This document shows, piece by piece, positions 21,968-31,533 of a stretch of DNA of 41,211 nucleotides. The translations under genes and the position numbers were made by a program. Every line of letters starts with the position of its first letter. Position 1 is the stretch's first letter. The notes beneath the pieces were generated by a model. The model did not search any database, had not been told where the DNA came from, and saw only the letters and a program-made list of their open reading frames with translations. The DNA is from Nemertoderma westbladi (lineage: Eukaryota > Xenacoelomorpha > Nemertodermatida > Nemertodermatidae), in the NCBI GenBank assembly GCA_032718475.1, contig JAUCBJ010001513.1, positions 1-41,211 of the forward strand. The letters are read 5' to 3'.

Positions 21968-23278
21968 TACTACTACTACTAGATCGAGCGAGCTCGGACT
22001 CTGCATTTAGTGGAATCCTATGATTATTGTTATTGGGAGTGAGTTGAGTACTACTACTACTAGGTCGAGCGAGCTCCGACAGTGGGAATGAGATTCTTCC
22101 AGGCTTCCCGATTCTCCATAGTTGTCGCAATGTCGTTTCTCCCAAGTTCAGTATCCCTTTCAAGCTGATCTATATATGTTATGACCGGTCGTCCACGACT
22201 ACGCTTTGCATGAGTTGGTTGCCAGAAAAGTAGATCTGGTATGACCTCGTCTTTACTTCGCCAGCAGTGCCCACTGAATCGTAATCTGCGTTCACAGAGG
22301 GTGGTTGATACAGGCGGTATTGTACCATAAAGCTCGGCGTTTGTCATGTGTTGTCTCCAGCTGATGTTTAGGGCTGCCCTTAGTAGTCTTGTGTAGCAAC
22401 CATCAATTCGTTGTTCAAGTGATTTATTCAGTGTCCAGGTCTCACCCCCGTATAAAAATACACTTTCCACTGTGGCTCGAAAGAACTTAGTCTTCAGTTG
22501 CCTGGAGAGATCTGATTTCCAGATCGTATCCTTTTTTGATAGAGCTACCCAAGCCTTTGCTTTCCTAACTTCTATGTCCTTTTTGCTACTCTCTATCCAT
22601 GATCCTAGGTACTGGAAGTCGTCGACCTTCCTTAGTTGATTATTATCAATGGTTGTCAAGGTCATGAATTCGGTCTTGGTAGCATTTATATGCAATCCAA
22701 CCTCCTTAGCAGCTCTCTCCACTTTATTTAGTAGAAGCTGTGCATCTGCTAGCGTATTAGTGAGCAGGGCGATGTCATCTGCAAAGTCGGTGTCTGTGAC
22801 CGTAGTTGCCGGATATCTACTACTTCTGCTTTCTTGAAGTGTGAATCCCAGATCTTCGCCGTTTGTGGCCGTCCTCATTGCGTAATCCAGCACAATTACA
22901 AATAGTACAGTAATGGTGCTAATGTGTCACCTTGCAGTACGCCAGCCAGGATTGAGAAAACTCAGTTTCACCATCTGGTGAGAGTACCTGCGCTTCTGTG
23001 TCACAATATAACAATCCAATGCCAGCAACAATTACTTCTGGTATTCCATAAGCTCTTAGGATTTTAAGCATTTTACCTCTATGGATGGAGTCGAATGCCT
23101 TCTTGAAGTTCACAAAAGTCATGCTTGCGGGGAGATTCTTTGACTTAATTCCTTCAATCAGTCTCCGTAGTGCAAGTATCTGAGCTATTGTTGATCTACT
23201 TGGTCGAAATCCGTTTTGGCTCTTACGCAGTAGTTTCTCTATGTGTTTCTCTGTGTGTGAGTTGAGTATGTTGTGTCA
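21968..23278 (-). mobile_element. RTE-related LINE fragment with two 3' tails
   Basis: Minus-strand RT and C-terminal sequence of a family related to the first LINE. The pieces are QNGFRPSRSTIAQ (near 23210), MTFVNFKKAFDSIHRGKM (motif A), GVLQGDTLAPLL (motif B, followed by a frameshift near 22905) and DTDFADDIALL (intact catalytic FADD), then LYGGETWTL and LRFSGHCWRSKDE. The 3' end has a TAG-repeat tail (plus-strand CTA repeats, 22049-22062), and a second, nearly identical terminus with tail lies 80 bp further on (21969-21982). The 5' end is truncated at about 23278. Confidence 0.85.
22060..23275 (-). pseudogene. Broken RT ORF of the LINE at 21968-23278
   Basis: The frame is split near 22905-22925 by an indel after the GVLQGDTLAP motif. 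The C-terminal piece (22893-22060) is open for 277 codons, including the catalytic FADD. The N-terminal fingers and the endonuclease are missing. Not functional. Confidence 0.8.
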
Positions 23279-23630
23279 ATTGTTTGAAAAAATTATGCAA
23301 ATAAGGACGTACAGACATAATTCACCCAGACACCAATCCTTGATTTTCTGATATTAAAATTCGCTAAATGTCTGCAAATCAAATGCCCAGATATTTTATA
23401 TGTTTTAAATCGCCCTACAATGAATTTCCTTTACAATTTTATTTTAGAAAATTTAATCGAGAGAACAAATTTTCAGATGAAAACAATAATTTATTTAGTA
23501 TAATGGTAAACTAATTGAGTTTTAATGAATTTATGATAAGTTGTTTTTACTAACTTTAGTTTCTTAGTAGGTAACTTTAATAAATTCAAGTTTCTAAACT
23601 TAATAAATACAACATTATAGAGTTTAACAA
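23279..23630. other. CFAP157 3' flank
   Basis: AT-rich DNA downstream of the CFAP157 stop codon on the minus strand. An AATAAA hexamer in the gene's sense lies at 23490-23495, about 136 bases past the stop, and is a candidate poly(A) signal. Nothing else was recognised. Confidence 0.5.
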
Positions 23631-23981
23631 TTAAATACCCGAAACAGTTGAATCAGCCATAGGAGGAATTGTACCTTCTAGAATTAGGTCCTGGTAAGCG
23701 CGCCCTCTGGAGGCTGGATGGGGTATAGCGGATAGTCTGCTGTCAGCTGCTACGTACTTCTCGTAGCCACGGAGTGAACCTCCTCGCGTCTGGGTACCGA
23801 TGCTTCGCATTAGGACACCTACGAGTCTGTTGTCCTTCCCTTGCGGAGTTACCGGGTCCATGTAATAGGTTGTCTTCTCAACGAACGTTGGGATGTGAGT
23901 CCCTTGTCGTGGTACCAGACCCAGGTCGCCATGCTGGTAGTGGGGTTGCGGTCCGTCGTCCCCTGGAATCGCTTTGATGCG
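23631..23981 (-). CDS. CFAP157: Cilia- and flagella-associated protein 157, last exon
   Basis: The exon begins at a strong acceptor (TTCTTGTTTCAG^CGC, minus strand) in phase 0 and codes for 116 residues. It includes HYQHGDLGLVPRQ, a motif shared with the C-terminus of vertebrate CFAP157 (GDLGLVPRQ), followed by HIPTFVEKTTYYMDP. This match, together with phase-0 joining to the donor at 25406, ties the small exon to the coiled-coil exon upstream. The last exon codes for residues ~453-568. GCGCCCTCTGGAGG at about 23700-23713 is a CTCF-like core on the opposite strand. Confidence 0.88.
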   Translation of the reverse strand, partial: RIKAIPGDDGPQPHYQHGDLGLVPRQGTHIPTFVEKTTYYMDPVTPQGKDNRLVGVLMRSIGTQTRGGSLRGYEKYVAADSRLSAIPHPASRGRAYQDLILEGTIPPMADSTVSGI

Positions 23982-24147
23982 CTGAAACAAGAATATAAAG
24001 TGTCTTTAACCTTATACATATAGTTAATCGATTTCAACATTATTACTTATGATAAATCTTATCGTAAAAGTGAACTCGTAGTTACATGTCACCCCTCACC
24101 TGGGCTCTTCTACCATTCATATTTATAAGTTGTCAGGATGTCCTCAT

Positions 24148-24264
24148 GTCAGGATGGCCGAGTGGTCTAAGGCGCCAGACTCAAGGACATTACTCCTTGC
24201 TCGTCAAGGATGCGAGTATTCTGGTCTCTATTTAGAGGCGTGGGTTCGAATCCCACTTCTGACA
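24148..24264 (+). tRNA. tRNA-Leu(CAA) with a 33-nt intron
   Basis: The mature 84-nt tRNA has the long variable arm of leucine tRNAs. The 5' half (24148-24185) starts GTCAGGATGGCCGAGTGG (A box) and includes anticodon CAA at 24182-24184. The intron is 24186-24218, directly after position 37. The 3' half (24219-24264) has the variable arm TCTCTATTTAGAGG and the B box GGTTCGAATCC and ends TTCTGACA, which pairs with the 5' end. No CCA is encoded. A T7 Pol III terminator follows at 24270-24276. Metazoan tRNA-Leu(CAA) genes usually carry an intron at this place. The gene lies antisense inside the CFAP157 intron and looks functional. Confidence 0.96.
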
Positions 24265-24636
24265 AAGTATTTTTTTATAATACAATCACCAAGAGGGCTC
24301 GCCAAGAGAGAGAGAGAAGTGTTCTTTGATCACCAACTCATCAATTTTTTTTCCTTTAATTAATTTTAACTATGCTTACTTATCCGTTTCATTAATTTAT
24401 TCGTTTTTTTTTTAATCTAATTTTAACTTATGGTGCGTTTTACTTGTCGCAGTTAGTGCGAATTAAATTAATTATTATTATTATATAATTAATATTATTA
24501 GTTATTTTTTTTATTTTTTATTTGTTATTATTATTTACGGAATATCCTTTTTGACATAAGTTACGGAACTAATTACATTTTATCTAATTATATGGTCACA
24601 TTATTGTTTTAATTTTAATTTTAACTAGTATCTCAG

Positions 24637-25150
24637 TTGTGGGGCGAGCCACGAAGTTGGCGGAGCCTTAGCGAATTGACACTGTTAGGGGGTGGGTCAA
24701 TTTATGCAAATAGTTGTCGTCGTCGTCGTCGTTGTCGTCGTCGTCGTCGTCGTTGTCGTCGTCGTCGTTACGATTTTGACATGCTAATAACTTTGTCGGA
24801 TTTAAAGCTGCCAAGTTGAAAATTTGTAGGTATCAATATGAGCAAAAGTTGAGATTTTTGAGAGACATTCAGACACCATCAGTGCAATGGTCTCCCGCTA
24901 GAGGGCCACATGTCTAAACATTAAATGCCCTCCCATTTCTTTGCTTTTAATCCGTTTAAGCTGAAACTTGGCAGATATGTATTAGACCATTAGCTGTGAC
25001 TTTCAATGGAGGCGAATCCATCTGCAGTTCTCCAGTCTGCCGCTAGAGGGCCAACGTGACAACGACAACTATTTGCATAAATTGACCCACCCCCTAACAG
25101 TGTCAATTCGCTAAGGCTTCGCCAACTTCGTGCTGCGCGAAGTCCCCACT
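24637..25150. mobile_element. Inverted-repeat element with GTC microsatellite and CTCF-like modules
   Basis: The arms (about 24650-24724 and 25061-25132) are nearly perfect inverted copies, with AGCGAATTGACACTGTTAGG and GTCAATTTATGCAAATAG. A (GTC)n tract lies at 24716-24770. The interior is a diverged tandem pair of ~130-bp modules, each ending in CCGCTAGAGGGCC (24895-24907 and 25040-25052). Outside the left arm is the dispersed TTGTGGGGCGAGCCACGAA terminus. It is probably a non-autonomous DNA element. Confidence 0.75.
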
Positions 25151-25405
25151 TCGTGTTCCATATGTATGGATTATAAATATTAACAATCAATATTATTAGT
25201 TATGATAAACCAATACATATTATTTCGTAAAACTGAACACTACACGGCACGCCTCTCATGGGTTCTGACAGTCATACTTGTATGTCTATTAATATTATGC
25301 TGTTGCATTTTCTTATGCCATTTACAAATGGTATTATAAGTTTACCTTTGCAGGTATTATAGTATTCTAAGTTTGTTCCGCTAGCACCCGGGACTACTAA
25401 CTAAC

Positions 25406-26761
25406 CTTTAAAGTTGTTCGGCTGGGACTCGTAAGAACTTCCCCTCGAATTGAAGTTTCTGTCGGTTTTTCGAACTCTCTAATTTCTGGTCCCAATCCCA
25501 AATTGGCGCCGGAAGTTAGGATGGCAGCGAGGTGTTCGTACAAAACGTTGCGAGAACCTTGGACTGTAACGTCATCGACATCAACACCCTGTTCCTTCAT
25601 CTCGGTATCTAGTAGTACCTGTTTCACAGCCCTAGACGCTTCAGCGAGGGTGTGGACCAACTGATTATTCCGTTTCTCTTCACTCCTTTTCGACTTCTCG
25701 GAATCTCTCAACTTCTCCCTCAATCTCTGAACCTCCTTCTCTGTTTCGTCGAGTTGCTTCTCTGCTTCATCTACTTTCACCTTCATTAACTCAATGTCAT
25801 TTTGTCCCGCTCTGTATATATCCTCCCCCGCAACAAGGTGATCAATGATCTCTTGTTGCTGTTTCGCTTTGTCCGTCAGCATTCTTATGATCTTGAGATT
25901 GCTGTTGTTTCTTTTCGCGAACTCTTTCTCACCGTGTTCCATCAGCTCCATTGTCTGAAGTAAACGCTTCTCATTGTCCTTAAGTTTATCGTTATTTGAG
26001 GCCATTTCTAAAGTTTTGTCAGACATTTTAATCAACTGTGAATTAATAGCTACGTTTTCCCGTATTGTTCGCTTCGTTGTGTCCGCCATCTGTTTATTGG
26101 ACACTTTCCTAAATTCCGCCGCAACAAAATTAACCCTTTGTATCATTTCCCTCTTTAAACGATCCTTATCAAGCACCTGTTTCTTCTCTAAGTCGTATAT
26201 TGTGTGTTTATGATTGTCTTCTTGTTCGCGTAATTGTTCTTGTAGAGCTGCAAAATTCGCCATCAACTCTTCACGTTGCACCCGAAATTCTTCGAGAGAA
26301 GCAAGTTTTCCGCCAAGAATCATATTCTCGGATGTCAACTGGTCTCTTGTTTCCTGGAATTCCGTTCTGAGAGCCGTTAGTTGTGCCTCGTACTGGTTCC
26401 GTTCTGCCTCCTTGGCCTGTTGAAGTCCAACCAGACGGTCGTTCAGGTCTGCAATCTCATCTTGGCGTTTTTCCAACTGGAGTTTGAGGTAACTGACAGT
26501 GTCTTTTCTGTCGTCACTGAGTTGACTGTATTTTGTCAAGGTTTCGTTGTTGCTGATCTGAAGATCGTCACATTTCGACTGATAACGACCAACTCTTTGC
26601 TCTAAATCTCCCAATTGTATCAAATAAAATTGTTTGGTTATTTCCGGTAAGGGAGCGATGGTATCAGTTTTCCCCGATCCAGTTCCACTTTTCTTACCAC
26701 TTTTCTTTCCCTTGCCTTTTTTTCCTCCACTTCCCTTTTTCCCCTTCTTTTTCCCAGGCAT
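25406..26761 (-). CDS. CFAP157: Cilia- and flagella-associated protein 157, exon 1
   Basis: CFAP157 is a coiled-coil protein of motile cilia and sperm flagella associated with the basal body and axoneme. The ATG at 26761 gives MPGKKKGKK followed by a Lys/Gly-rich head (~1-40). Then come KQFYLIQLGDLEQRVGRYQ, and blocks typical of the family: RTEFQETRDQLTSEN, MILGGKLASLEEF and VLDKDRLKREMIQRVN. The rest to about residue 410 is almost continuous coiled coil. The exon ends phase 0 at AAAG^GTTAGT after residue ~452. With the last exon the protein is about 568 residues; vertebrate CFAP157 is about 520. Vertebrate genes have more introns. The upstream TTG codons in frame are not needed. Confidence 0.92.
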
Positions 26762-27645
26762 ACCAGTTTCGCCTTTCAACTGTATGCTCAAACAAAATAA
26801 TATCCAAAATATCTACCGGAGGTACTTTTATTTGTGCTTAAATTTAAATTAATACGTTAATTGACTAATATGACCTAAATAATGTCATACTGCTTTGTAC
26901 AGTACACGACCGTTAGTAAAGAGTAAAAATAAACAACATTACTACAACTGGAATATTTGCTATTATTGGCTCTCATTTTTAAGGTTTTGGTTAGAATAAC
27001 ATGTCACTGTAACGCACGTTGGGGCCTTCACGCAGAGTGAGTCACATTCACTCGTACTGAGTCGTACTGCACAATAATATAGGCCTACCGTTATATTATA
27101 TATTAGGCCTATATTTTATTAAGACTGCATTTATTATAAATAAGTACATTTTTTTAAACAAAAAGTAGCAAATTTAGAAGAATATAGTGTAGTCCATCTG
27201 AGAAATATAATTTTGTTCGCCACTCCTTATGTTCCTCTCGTAATATAACAACAACACTCGAATCGGGCTTGAGGAAACAATACTTAGTTTACATGATGGC
27301 GATTACATAATTATTCTTATTATATCTTTATGAAAAAAATCTTAAAGAAAAAAATATTATTTGATGTTTTATATTATTTATTGTTTTATTGTTATTGTAT
27401 TACATTATTTATTGGAACGCCATGATGATACAACCGGTGGTGTAGGTAGGTAGGCCTACTACAACAGTTAACAGTTATTTCGATATTGATTATGGCACAA
27501 TAATAACATTGTTTATGTAGTTGCTGGGGTGATCCCTGCCTGTGCGCTATTTAATTTTGCGCTATGATAAATAATATAGATTGATTGTGTTTTATTTTTA
27601 CCGACAATACTTAATAACTTACATTATACAATACCGTCACATGTG
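26762..27645. other. CFAP157 upstream region / divergent spacer, left part
   Basis: AT-rich, no gene seen. It lies between the divergent starts of CFAP157 and SFI1. It contains several TAGGCCTA palindromes (27083, 27103, 27449) and simple TA-rich DNA. The CFAP157 promoter is presumably here, but no specific element can be named. Confidence 0.5.
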
Positions 27646-27647
27646 TA

Positions 27648-28317
27648 GGGGGCCGTCCAAGTATGACGTCTGCACTTTTCCCCAAAATTTTGACCCCCTC
27701 CCTCCCCTAAATCAGATGTCATCAGATAGACGTTGACCCCCCCCCCCCCCCCCTAAATCAGATTAAAAAAAAATTTGTAATAAACTATTATCAGCAGGAT
27801 AAAGGTATTATATTGCATTGGAGGGGGGGTGCACGGGGGCTGGCTGTAGTTACATAGCTTATCTATATAGGAAGGTATAGAGTTGTAGTAGGATAGCCTA
27901 TCGTTTACATACTTCTACCTGATGCGACAGCAGTTTATGAATGATAATAAACAAACAAGCTAATAATAGGCCTAAATGAACCAGTACTGCAGTCTTTAAC
28001 AATCATTAGCTTAGGATTAATGTTTCATTTTCAGGCGAACCCCAGTACCTCAGTACCCCAGTAGCACGCGTCCTAATCACTGAAAGATGGTGACTGGTAA
28101 CTGAAACAGAAGGTCGTGCTAAGGGCCTTCGGGGGCTTCGAACAATTAAAATAGGCAAGCTATTTACTCTTCTGCTATATCTCTTCTAGCGCCTATAAAT
28201 GAACATGCTGACGTCAGATTTTGGCTGACCCCCTCCCCTCCCCTCATCAGCACGTCATCAGATTTTCCCAACCCCCCTCCCCCCCCTAAAGTGCTGACGT
28301 CATACTTGGACGGCCCC
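27648..28317. mobile_element. MITE with GGGGCCGTCC termini and TA duplication
   Basis: The left end (27648-27670) and right end (28296-28317) are inverted copies of GGGGCCGTCCAAGTATGAC, with one extra G at the left. Both ends are flanked by TA (27646-27647 and 28318-28319), consistent with a TA target duplication. Subterminal C-rich and TCAGAT stretches, including a 17-base C run at 27737-27753, are repeated in inverted order. There is no transposase ORF, so it is a non-autonomous DNA transposon. Confidence 0.85.
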
Positions 28318-28472
28318 TAGTAAACTGCGTTTGCTTCAGTTTCCTATTCATACCCTGTTGCTAGAGTCCGAAATGTGTGCAATTTTATAATATAATATAC
28401 AGTATAATATAAATATATAGGGGCTTATTTGATATTGGGTTCGTGGCTCGCCCCACAATTTGTGTTTTAAGA

Positions 28473-28963
28473 GGGCGCCCCAACCAACGCGGATGCGTCA
28501 AAATTATAAAATAGGTTACATGGGTTCGAATGAGAGCAGGCCCAACCAAACGCGTCACGAGGACGCGTCAAAATAATTTTAGGTATCAGGTCTATTTCTG
28601 TATTTTGATGCGGACGTGTCAAATTTTTTATAAAACATTGACGTTATGAGGGAAACCAACGCGGACGCGTCACGTGTCAAAGCCAATATCGAATAGTAAT
28701 ATTTACTTTATTAATATAACTGTACAATTAATTATTATACTGAGCAAATGATAATTTGTTGTATATTACATTATAAACTGCAGTGCTTGTCCTTGTAGTA
28801 TTTCGTTTAGTCTGCTTCAGTCTTGTTGTTGGACTGTGTGTGTTGGACTGCTAGGCTGAGTTTATGGTAATATTTAAAAAAAACCCGCCCTCCCTCTTTA
28901 TTGCTTTTGAGACACGTCCACGTGACGCGTCCGCTTGACGAGTCCGAGTTGGTTGGGGCTCCC
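28473..28963. mobile_element. Inverted-repeat element rich in ACGCGTC motifs
   Basis: The left end (28473-28500) has GCCCCAACCAACGCGGATGC. The right end (28936-28963) is its inverted relative, whose reverse complement reads GCCCCAACCAACTCGGACTC. Internal copies of CGGACGCGTCA or AAACGCGTCACGAGGACGCG occur at about 28550-28567, 28610-28624 and 28655-28675, with a matching inverted CACGTGACGCGTCCGC at about 28918-28935. There is no coding capacity. It is probably a non-autonomous DNA element in the SFI1 upstream region. Confidence 0.65.
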
Positions 28964-29011
28964 CCCAGGGTCCGGAAGCCATGGGAACCCAGGGCCATGG
29001 GGCCAAGAACG

Positions 29012-29026
29012 GTCACCATGGGCAAT
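29012..29026 (+). promoter_or_regulatory. RFX X-box-like site upstream of SFI1
   Basis: GTCACC ATG GGCAAT matches the RFX half sites GTNRCC and GGYAAC (last base T instead of C) with a 3-base spacer. It lies about 290 bp before the SFI1 start, between two cilium/centriole genes, where RFX regulation would make sense. A single imperfect match; function is inferred. Confidence 0.3.
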
Positions 29027-29313
29027 TTTCTTAACTTACCTTTATCTGTTTATTGAAATTGTGGATTTTCCACAATTACGTTGCCCTGAGCCCGTTCCTC
29101 TCGACGACGGCCTCTTCTGTAAGTTTTACCTACCCCGACCCGCTACACACTGCCATACTGCTCCAGTACTGCAGTGGGGACTGTCGAACTCATAGCCGTG
29201 TATACTGAGAAGGCTATGGTCGAACTGCAGAACTGTCCAAGGCCAACTGCCTGCCATACTGTCCTACATCACACAGTGCAGCAGTGCACAATGTAATTTA
29301 TTGCAATATTATT

Positions 29314-30420
29314 ATGACGTCGTCGAATAGGAAGGAATTCAAACGGAATATTCTACGTCAGTTGAACCAACAGCTGGTGGTAAACGCTTCAGGGTTGTGT
29401 CGACCTGACGGAATAAATTCAACTTCTGAAATTCCACAATCCATCGGTTCCGACTATCGCAGCCCTAATAAAAGCGATAGAGTTGTTTCCATAGTTACGC
29501 AACCAAGAATTACAGGTACCGGTAGCAATAAACTGAAATCCGATGCAGCAGAACGGCTCAAGTCGCCCCATGTCGTTATGAACGTCCGTTCCCGGCAGTT
29601 ACTGGACGACAAACGGAAGCGGGAAAGATTAGCCGAACTGAGAAGCAGGTATTTGGGTAGGAAGTATTACTGGGTGTGGGTCCTTCGGGTTTACGGGCGG
29701 ATCTCTCCGTCGGGTGCGCGGGACTTCCGGTACCGTCGGTTGCTCGGAGCGGCCGTCGCTCATTGGCGGGACGTTTGGTGGTTCGCGAATCGGGAATGGA
29801 AACTGGAGATCCGCGCCGTCTGCCACTGGCGGTTCCGGGTCTACCACCGCAGTTTAACGGGGTGGTCCACGTTCGTTGCCCAGCGACGCTCGCAGCACGC
29901 CAAGGACGCGGTCGCCTACCGATTCGTGAGTCGACGGATTCTTCGCGACGGGTTCTTGCGTTGGGTTAACTACCTCCGGTACCGGCGTAACAAACGAGTT
30001 TATTACGAGTTCGCGACTCGGCGGGCCAATCTCATTCGGTTGCGGACCTGCTGGTCTCTATGGAAACGCGCCCAGGGTCTACAACTCCAACGGGAAGTCG
30101 CCGCCTTCACGTTCTATCGACGAACCACGACAAGGAAGTTGTTATTGCTATGGAAACAATCGTACATTTCTCGTTGTCTAAACAATAGTAATTTATCCCG
30201 AGCGGTTTTGTTTCTCAGCGATCGAACTAAGAGACGAGCGCTCAACTCGTGGTTGACTTACACGGCGGGACGCCGGTATAAGCGGCGGGAGTGGGCCCGG
30301 GCCGAGCGGGTCTACGAGACCCGGGTCTGTCTGCGATGCATCCGGTATTGGCGGTCCCGTTGTCGGGTCGTTCTGTCGGTACAACGCCGAGAGGTCACGG
30401 CGGAAATGATGGCCAATAGG
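29314..30420 (+). CDS. SFI1: SFI1 centrin-binding protein, coding exon 1
   Basis: SFI1 is a long helical centriole/spindle-pole scaffold that binds a centrin at each repeat. The ATG at 29314 opens MTSSNRKEFKRNILRQLNQQ. From about residue 105 on there are tandem SFI1 repeats with the hallmark hydrophobic-Trp-basic core: HWRDVW, HWRFRVY, RWVNYL, LWKRA, LWKQS, SWLTY and YWRSR. The exon is rich in Arg and GC. The frame runs on to a stop at 30468, but a donor AGG^GTTAGT at 30421 (phase 0) joins to exon 2 so that the repeat register is preserved exactly. Exon 1 gives 369 residues. The family assignment rests on repeat architecture and total length. Confidence 0.85.
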
Positions 30421-31533
30421 GTTAGTTACAGGGTCCAACGTGCTGCTAGGAAACAGGGAATTAAATAGGCAGGCGGATATATAATTTACATCAAATTTCT
30501 TTAAGGGGTGAGTGAAAATAAGTTCTACGTTATTTAACGTGCAATAAGTAGTTATTTTTTAAATGGAACATTATTTTCACGGTATAGATTTTTCACCACT
30601 CTCACCTCTTTTATGGTTTAGTGGTGGTACCAATAGACACTTTGCTGAGTAACTGCTCTTTGGGACCCTTTTCCCAGTCTGCCGATAGCGATAGTGATAA
30701 CATTGCACCATAATTGTGGTTGCGATTTGTCGGCTTAGGCGACTGTGTATTACATTAGACGGCAGGCAGTTTGTTTGGGTGATGTAATTCATTATTGGAC
30801 TACATTTCCCTGACCGCCTGGTCTCTCAGAATCTGATGTAGATTCCGAAACTGCTAAAACATTGAAAATTTATGATTAATGAAAAATATGTGATATAAGA
30901 TAGATATAATAATATGAGAAAATATGTGATGTGCTACTGTCAAAAAATGATCGAAAATGAAACAAATATCAATCAATTATTATTATTTCAATCAATTTTG
31001 GACTACAACTGACAGCAGCTACGTCGTGAAACTAATCTTTGTGGAAATAATGTGTTTTATTTAACCGCTGGTGATAATAATGTGTTTTATTTAACGGCTT
31101 TTTTATGGAAAGATAAGAAGGACACAATTTAATTCCCAATGCTATCCGGTACTCGGATACTTAACGTATACCGGTCCAACGCTGAAATAAATGAACTCTT
31201 TCTAATGAAACTACCTGCTTGTATAATATTTATTGGGATTTAGTTTTTTGGTTATGTCACTATCTGTGAGTCTGTATGTTGAATGGGCAATGTACATGAC
31301 ATCCTATTCAGTTAATGTACTAATCACCCTAACTGTAACGTTAGTCGTCTATGTATAGAGTTTCGAGAAAAAGCGCGGGAGTAATCAAATGATTACATTT
31401 TCGAGTAAAAATATTCTAGTTACGCAGAGTACGACTACAAAATAAATAGTCTGATCTATATTTTGATGATGATGTTTTAAATTTTTAATTGGAACGCATG
31501 CGGGGACATAGTCTAACCCTATTGGCCAATCAG
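30421..31533 (+). other. SFI1 intron (1113 bp, phase 0)
   Basis: The donor is AGG^GTTAGT and the acceptor CCAATCAG^AGC, with a branch-like TCTAAC about 17 bases upstream of the acceptor. The joined sequence AEMMANR^SGLRTAFLHW has the same 17-residue Ala-to-Trp spacing as AYRFVSRRILRDGFLRW in exon 1. The intron carries one copy of a dispersed repeat (30628-30800). Otherwise it is AT-rich, with nothing seen. Confidence 0.7.
30628..30800 (+). repeat. Dispersed repeat, copy in SFI1 intron
   Basis: About 160 bp match, in inverted orientation, the segment at 38757-38917 in the PRPF6 intron. Shared blocks include AATTGTGGTTGCGATTTGTC, TATTACATTAGACGG and TGATGTAATTCATTATTG. Its type is unknown; it could be a SINE core or a MITE. 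Confidence 0.75.

Larger units (their letters stand above)
23982..25405 (-). other. CFAP157 intron (1424 bp, phase 0)
   Basis: The donor is AAAG^GTTAGT and the acceptor GTTTCAG^CGC on the minus strand. It contains a tRNA-Leu gene on the plus strand, a long AT-rich stretch (24280-24630) and an inverted-repeat element (24637-25150). Confidence 0.85.

Noticed and set aside
24130-24363. Short plus-strand ORF in the CFAP157 intron
   Set aside because: It is a translation through the tRNA-Leu gene and flanking AT-rich DNA.
28807-29195. Small ORFs before SFI1, possible upstream gene
   Set aside because: No homology or domains; they overlap a mobile element and the SFI1 5' flank.
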